DNA of 64,000 bases, taken from positions 2,790,001 through 2,854,000 of the forward strand of contig NZ_JAUSWV010000002.1 of assembly GCF_030815485.1 (NCBI RefSeq), written 5' to 3'. Made by a program: the position numbers and the translations under genes. The stretch is from Streptomyces rishiriensis. GTDB taxonomy: Bacteria > Actinomycetota > Actinomycetes > Streptomycetales > Streptomycetaceae. Position 1 is the stretch's first letter, and every line of letters begins with the position of its first letter. Below the pieces are notes generated by a model. That model made no database searches. It was not told where the DNA came from and saw only the letters and a program-made list of their open reading frames with translations. Shown here in pieces: positions 62,304 to 64,000 of this stretch.

Positions 62304-64000
62304 ATGGTAGCCACCGCCGAACCGGTCGGCCTTGTCGTCTTCGGGGAGCCCCGAGTGGATCGCACCGCCCAGCTCATCGCCCGCCCGGCCGAGTACGCCG
62401 TTGCATACGATCCGGCGGCGCCGCCCGGTCCGCCGCACTTCGGGGCTCCGGCACCCGGGACCGCGCACCGCGCGGCACTGCGCCGCAGGGCGGCGCACGT
62501 ACTGGCGGGCAACTGGACGGGGACGTCGACGGTTCCCTCGCCCGGTCTGTACCCGCACCAGTGGTCCTGGGACTCGGCCTTCATCGCCATCGGCCTGCGG
62601 CACGTCTCGCCGCGCCGGGCGCAGACGGAGCTGGAGACGCTGCTGGACGCCCAGTGGGGCGACGGGCGCATCCCGCACATCGTGTTCAACCCCTCCGTGC
62701 CGCTCGACGCGTACTTCCCGAGCCCCGACTTCTGGCGCTCCTCGACCGCGGGGCGCGCTGCGGGCGCCCCGCGCACCGTACAGACCTCCGGCATCGTGCA
62801 GCCACCGGTGCACGCGCTCGCGGCCTGGCTGGTGCACTGCGCCGACCCGGGCCTCTCGCGCGCCCGCGGCTTCCTCACCCGGGTGTACCCCCGGCTCGCC
62901 GCCTGGCACCGCTATCTGCTGCACCGGCGTGACCTGGGCGGGGGCGGGCTGGTGGCCGTCGTCCATCCGTGGGAGCAGGGCATGGACAACGCGCCGAGCT
63001 GGGACGCGCCGCTCTCCCGGGTCGCCCCGGCCCCGGCCCGTTCCTTCCGCCGCGCCGACCTCGACCACGGGGCGCCCGAGGACCGTCCGACCGACCTGGA
63101 CTACGGCCGGTACGTGCGGCTGGCCACGGACTACCGGGACGGCGGGTACCGGGACGGCGGGTACCGGGACGGCGGCGTGCGGGACGGCGGCGTGCGGGGC
63201 AGTGGCGGGCTCCCCGGCGGGTACGGCGCCGAGGAAGCGGCGGACGGCGGGTACGGCGACGGCGGAGAGGCGGACGGCGGACACCGCGCGGACCGGAGGC
63301 GGGACGGGGACCGACGCGAGGACCGAGGGCCGGACGGGGACCGACGCGACGGCCGAGTGCGGGACCGTGGGCATCAGGGAGCCCTCGGACAGGACTGCGG
63401 GCAGGACGGCGGGCACCTGGGCGGCCGGAAGCGGGACGGCAGGCACGCGGGCGGGCCCGGTGGGGGCGGCCACGGCGCCGGGGGCGCGGAGTTCGCCGTC
63501 GAGGACCCCGCCTTCAACGCGCTGCTCATCGCCTCCGAACACGCCCTCGCGCGGATCGCGTACGAGCTGGGCGCGACCGGCACGGCCCGGCACGCGCGCG
63601 CGGAGCGGCTGACGGCGGCCCTCGTCGAGCGGCTGTGGGACCCGGCGGAGGGCATGTTCTTCTGCCGTGATCTGCGCGGTGGGGATCCGGACCCGGGCCG
63701 GCGCCCGCTCACCGGCGCCCTCGTCCCGGAGCGCGGCGTCTCCGGTCTCGTCCCGCTCCTCCTGCCCGGCCTGCCGCGCGAGGTGGCCGCCGCTCTCGTG
63801 CGCACCCTGCGCGGCCCGCACTTCGGCCTGGGCACCGCCACCCGCCTCGCGCCCAGCTACGACCTGCTCGGCGAGGCCTTCGACCCGCACCGCTACTGGC
63901 GCGGCCCGGCCTGGTTCAACACGAGCTGGCTGCTCGAGCGGGGCCTCAGGCTGCACGGCGACGAGACCGGTGCGGACGCGCTGCGGCGGGCTGTGCTGGA
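62304..64000 (+). CDS. MGH1-type glycoside hydrolase (GH63-like (alpha/alpha)6 barrel) with repeat-expanded insertion, 3'-truncated
   Basis: At least 565 residues, running off the right edge. The ATG at 62304 is the likely start; a GTG at 62355 is possible. It has barrel motifs HQWSWDSAFIAIGLRHV, DGRIPHIVFNP, TVQTSGIVQPPVHALAAW and HPWEQGMDNAPSWDAPL, with acidic catalytic candidates. These match the trehalase/GH63 mannosylglycerate-hydrolase-like group. After LATDYRDGG (about residue 275) there is an insertion of some 115 residues rich in Gly, Asp and Arg, made of tandem repeats. The barrel then resumes at VEDPAFNALLIASEHALARIA. It probably acts on a small glycoside in the cytoplasm under control of the adjacent ROK gene. 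Confidence 0.85.
   Translation, partial: MVATAEPVGLVVFGEPRVDRTAQLIARPAEYAVAYDPAAPPGPPHFGAPAPGTAHRAALRRRAAHVLAGNWTGTSTVPSPGLYPHQWSWDSAFIAIGLRHVSPRRAQTELETLLDAQWGDGRIPHIVFNPSVPLDAYFPSPDFWRSSTAGRAAGAPRTVQTSGIVQPPVHALAAWLVHCADPGLSRARGFLTRVYPRLAAWHRYLLHRRDLGGGGLVAVVHPWEQGMDNAPSWDAPLSRVAPAPARSFRRADLDHGAPEDRPTDLDYGRYVRLATDYRDGGYRDGGYRDGGVRDGGVRGSGGLPGGYGAEEAADGGYGDGGEADGGHRADRRRDGDRREDRGPDGDRRDGRVRDRGHQGALGQDCGQDGGHLGGRKRDGRHAGGPGGGGHGAGGAEFAVEDPAFNALLIASEHALARIAYELGATGTARHARAERLTAALVERLWDPAEGMFFCRDLRGGDPDPGRRPLTGALVPERGVSGLVPLLLPGLPREVAAALVRTLRGPHFGLGTATRLAPSYDLLGEAFDPHRYWRGPAWFNTSWLLERGLRLHGDETGADALRRAVL
63131..63205 (+). repeat. 15-bp coding tandem repeat (five copies) within the MGH1 gene
   Basis: GTACCGGGACGGCGG and its variant CGTGCGGGACGGCGG are repeated in frame as YRDGG/VRDGG. 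A longer diverged Gly-Asp-Arg tract follows to about 63490. Confidence 0.9.

Overview
The window is chromosomal DNA of a high-GC actinomycete, almost certainly a Streptomyces. Support for this includes very G/C-rich third codon positions, frequent GTG starts, many ATGA and TGATG stop/start overlaps, an HrdA-type sigma factor gene beside dnaG, GlnR-like sites at nitrate-assimilation genes, a GAP-family membrane protein, a class F sortase and several secreted hydrolases. No rRNA, plasmid origin, transposase or CRISPR array was seen. The two outermost genes run off the window.

Left part (1-24 kb). The first 5.1 kb is the right end of a biosynthetic operon: MDR dehydrogenase, free-standing ketosynthase, SnoaL-like protein, and an NRPS adenylation enzyme interrupted by a methyltransferase. 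It is closed by a long hairpin. Then come a secreted M28 aminopeptidase, a secreted GH5 hydrolase with two LacI-type operators, an NAD-dependent DNA ligase, a putatively leaderless LLM-class oxidoreductase, an FAD monooxygenase and an F5/8-type C protein. A two-sided envelope/sigma locus follows (14.5-18.9 kb). One arm has a SigE-like sigma factor fused to its own membrane segment, coupled to a GT51 transglycosylase whose transpeptidase half is ruined. The divergent arm has an unfused SigE-like factor plus a membrane protein. Next are a LacI regulator, a nuclease-fold protein, two membrane proteins and three tRNA genes (one CAU, two identical Asn).

Middle (24-37 kb) is conserved housekeeping: YtxH protein, xylulokinase, a heterodimeric ABC exporter pair, hrdA, dnaG, an FAD oxidoreductase and dgt.

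Right middle (36.6-50.6 kb) is a nitrate/nitrite assimilation neighbourhood: sirohydrochlorin chelatase (siroheme), molybdopterin nitrate reductase, an FAD reductase and nirB-nirD. The nitrate reductase and FAD/nirBD promoters share the same spaced elements. Interspersed are an M4 metalloprotease, a gamma-glutamylcyclotransferase-like protein and a surface protein/sortase F pair.

Right part (50.6-64 kb): SDR, Tat-exported beta-propeller, excalibur-domain protein, then a lower-GC three-gene island (small secreted protein, ABC ATPase, FtsX-like permease) bounded by strong hairpins. The end holds ppdK with an unusual paired palindrome in its upstream region, a degenerate 9-bp repeat tract, a ROK regulator, and a divergent MGH1-like glycosidase carrying a repeat-expanded insertion. 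Protein family calls are from motif recognition by eye; start codons were chosen from ribosome-binding sites and family N-termini.
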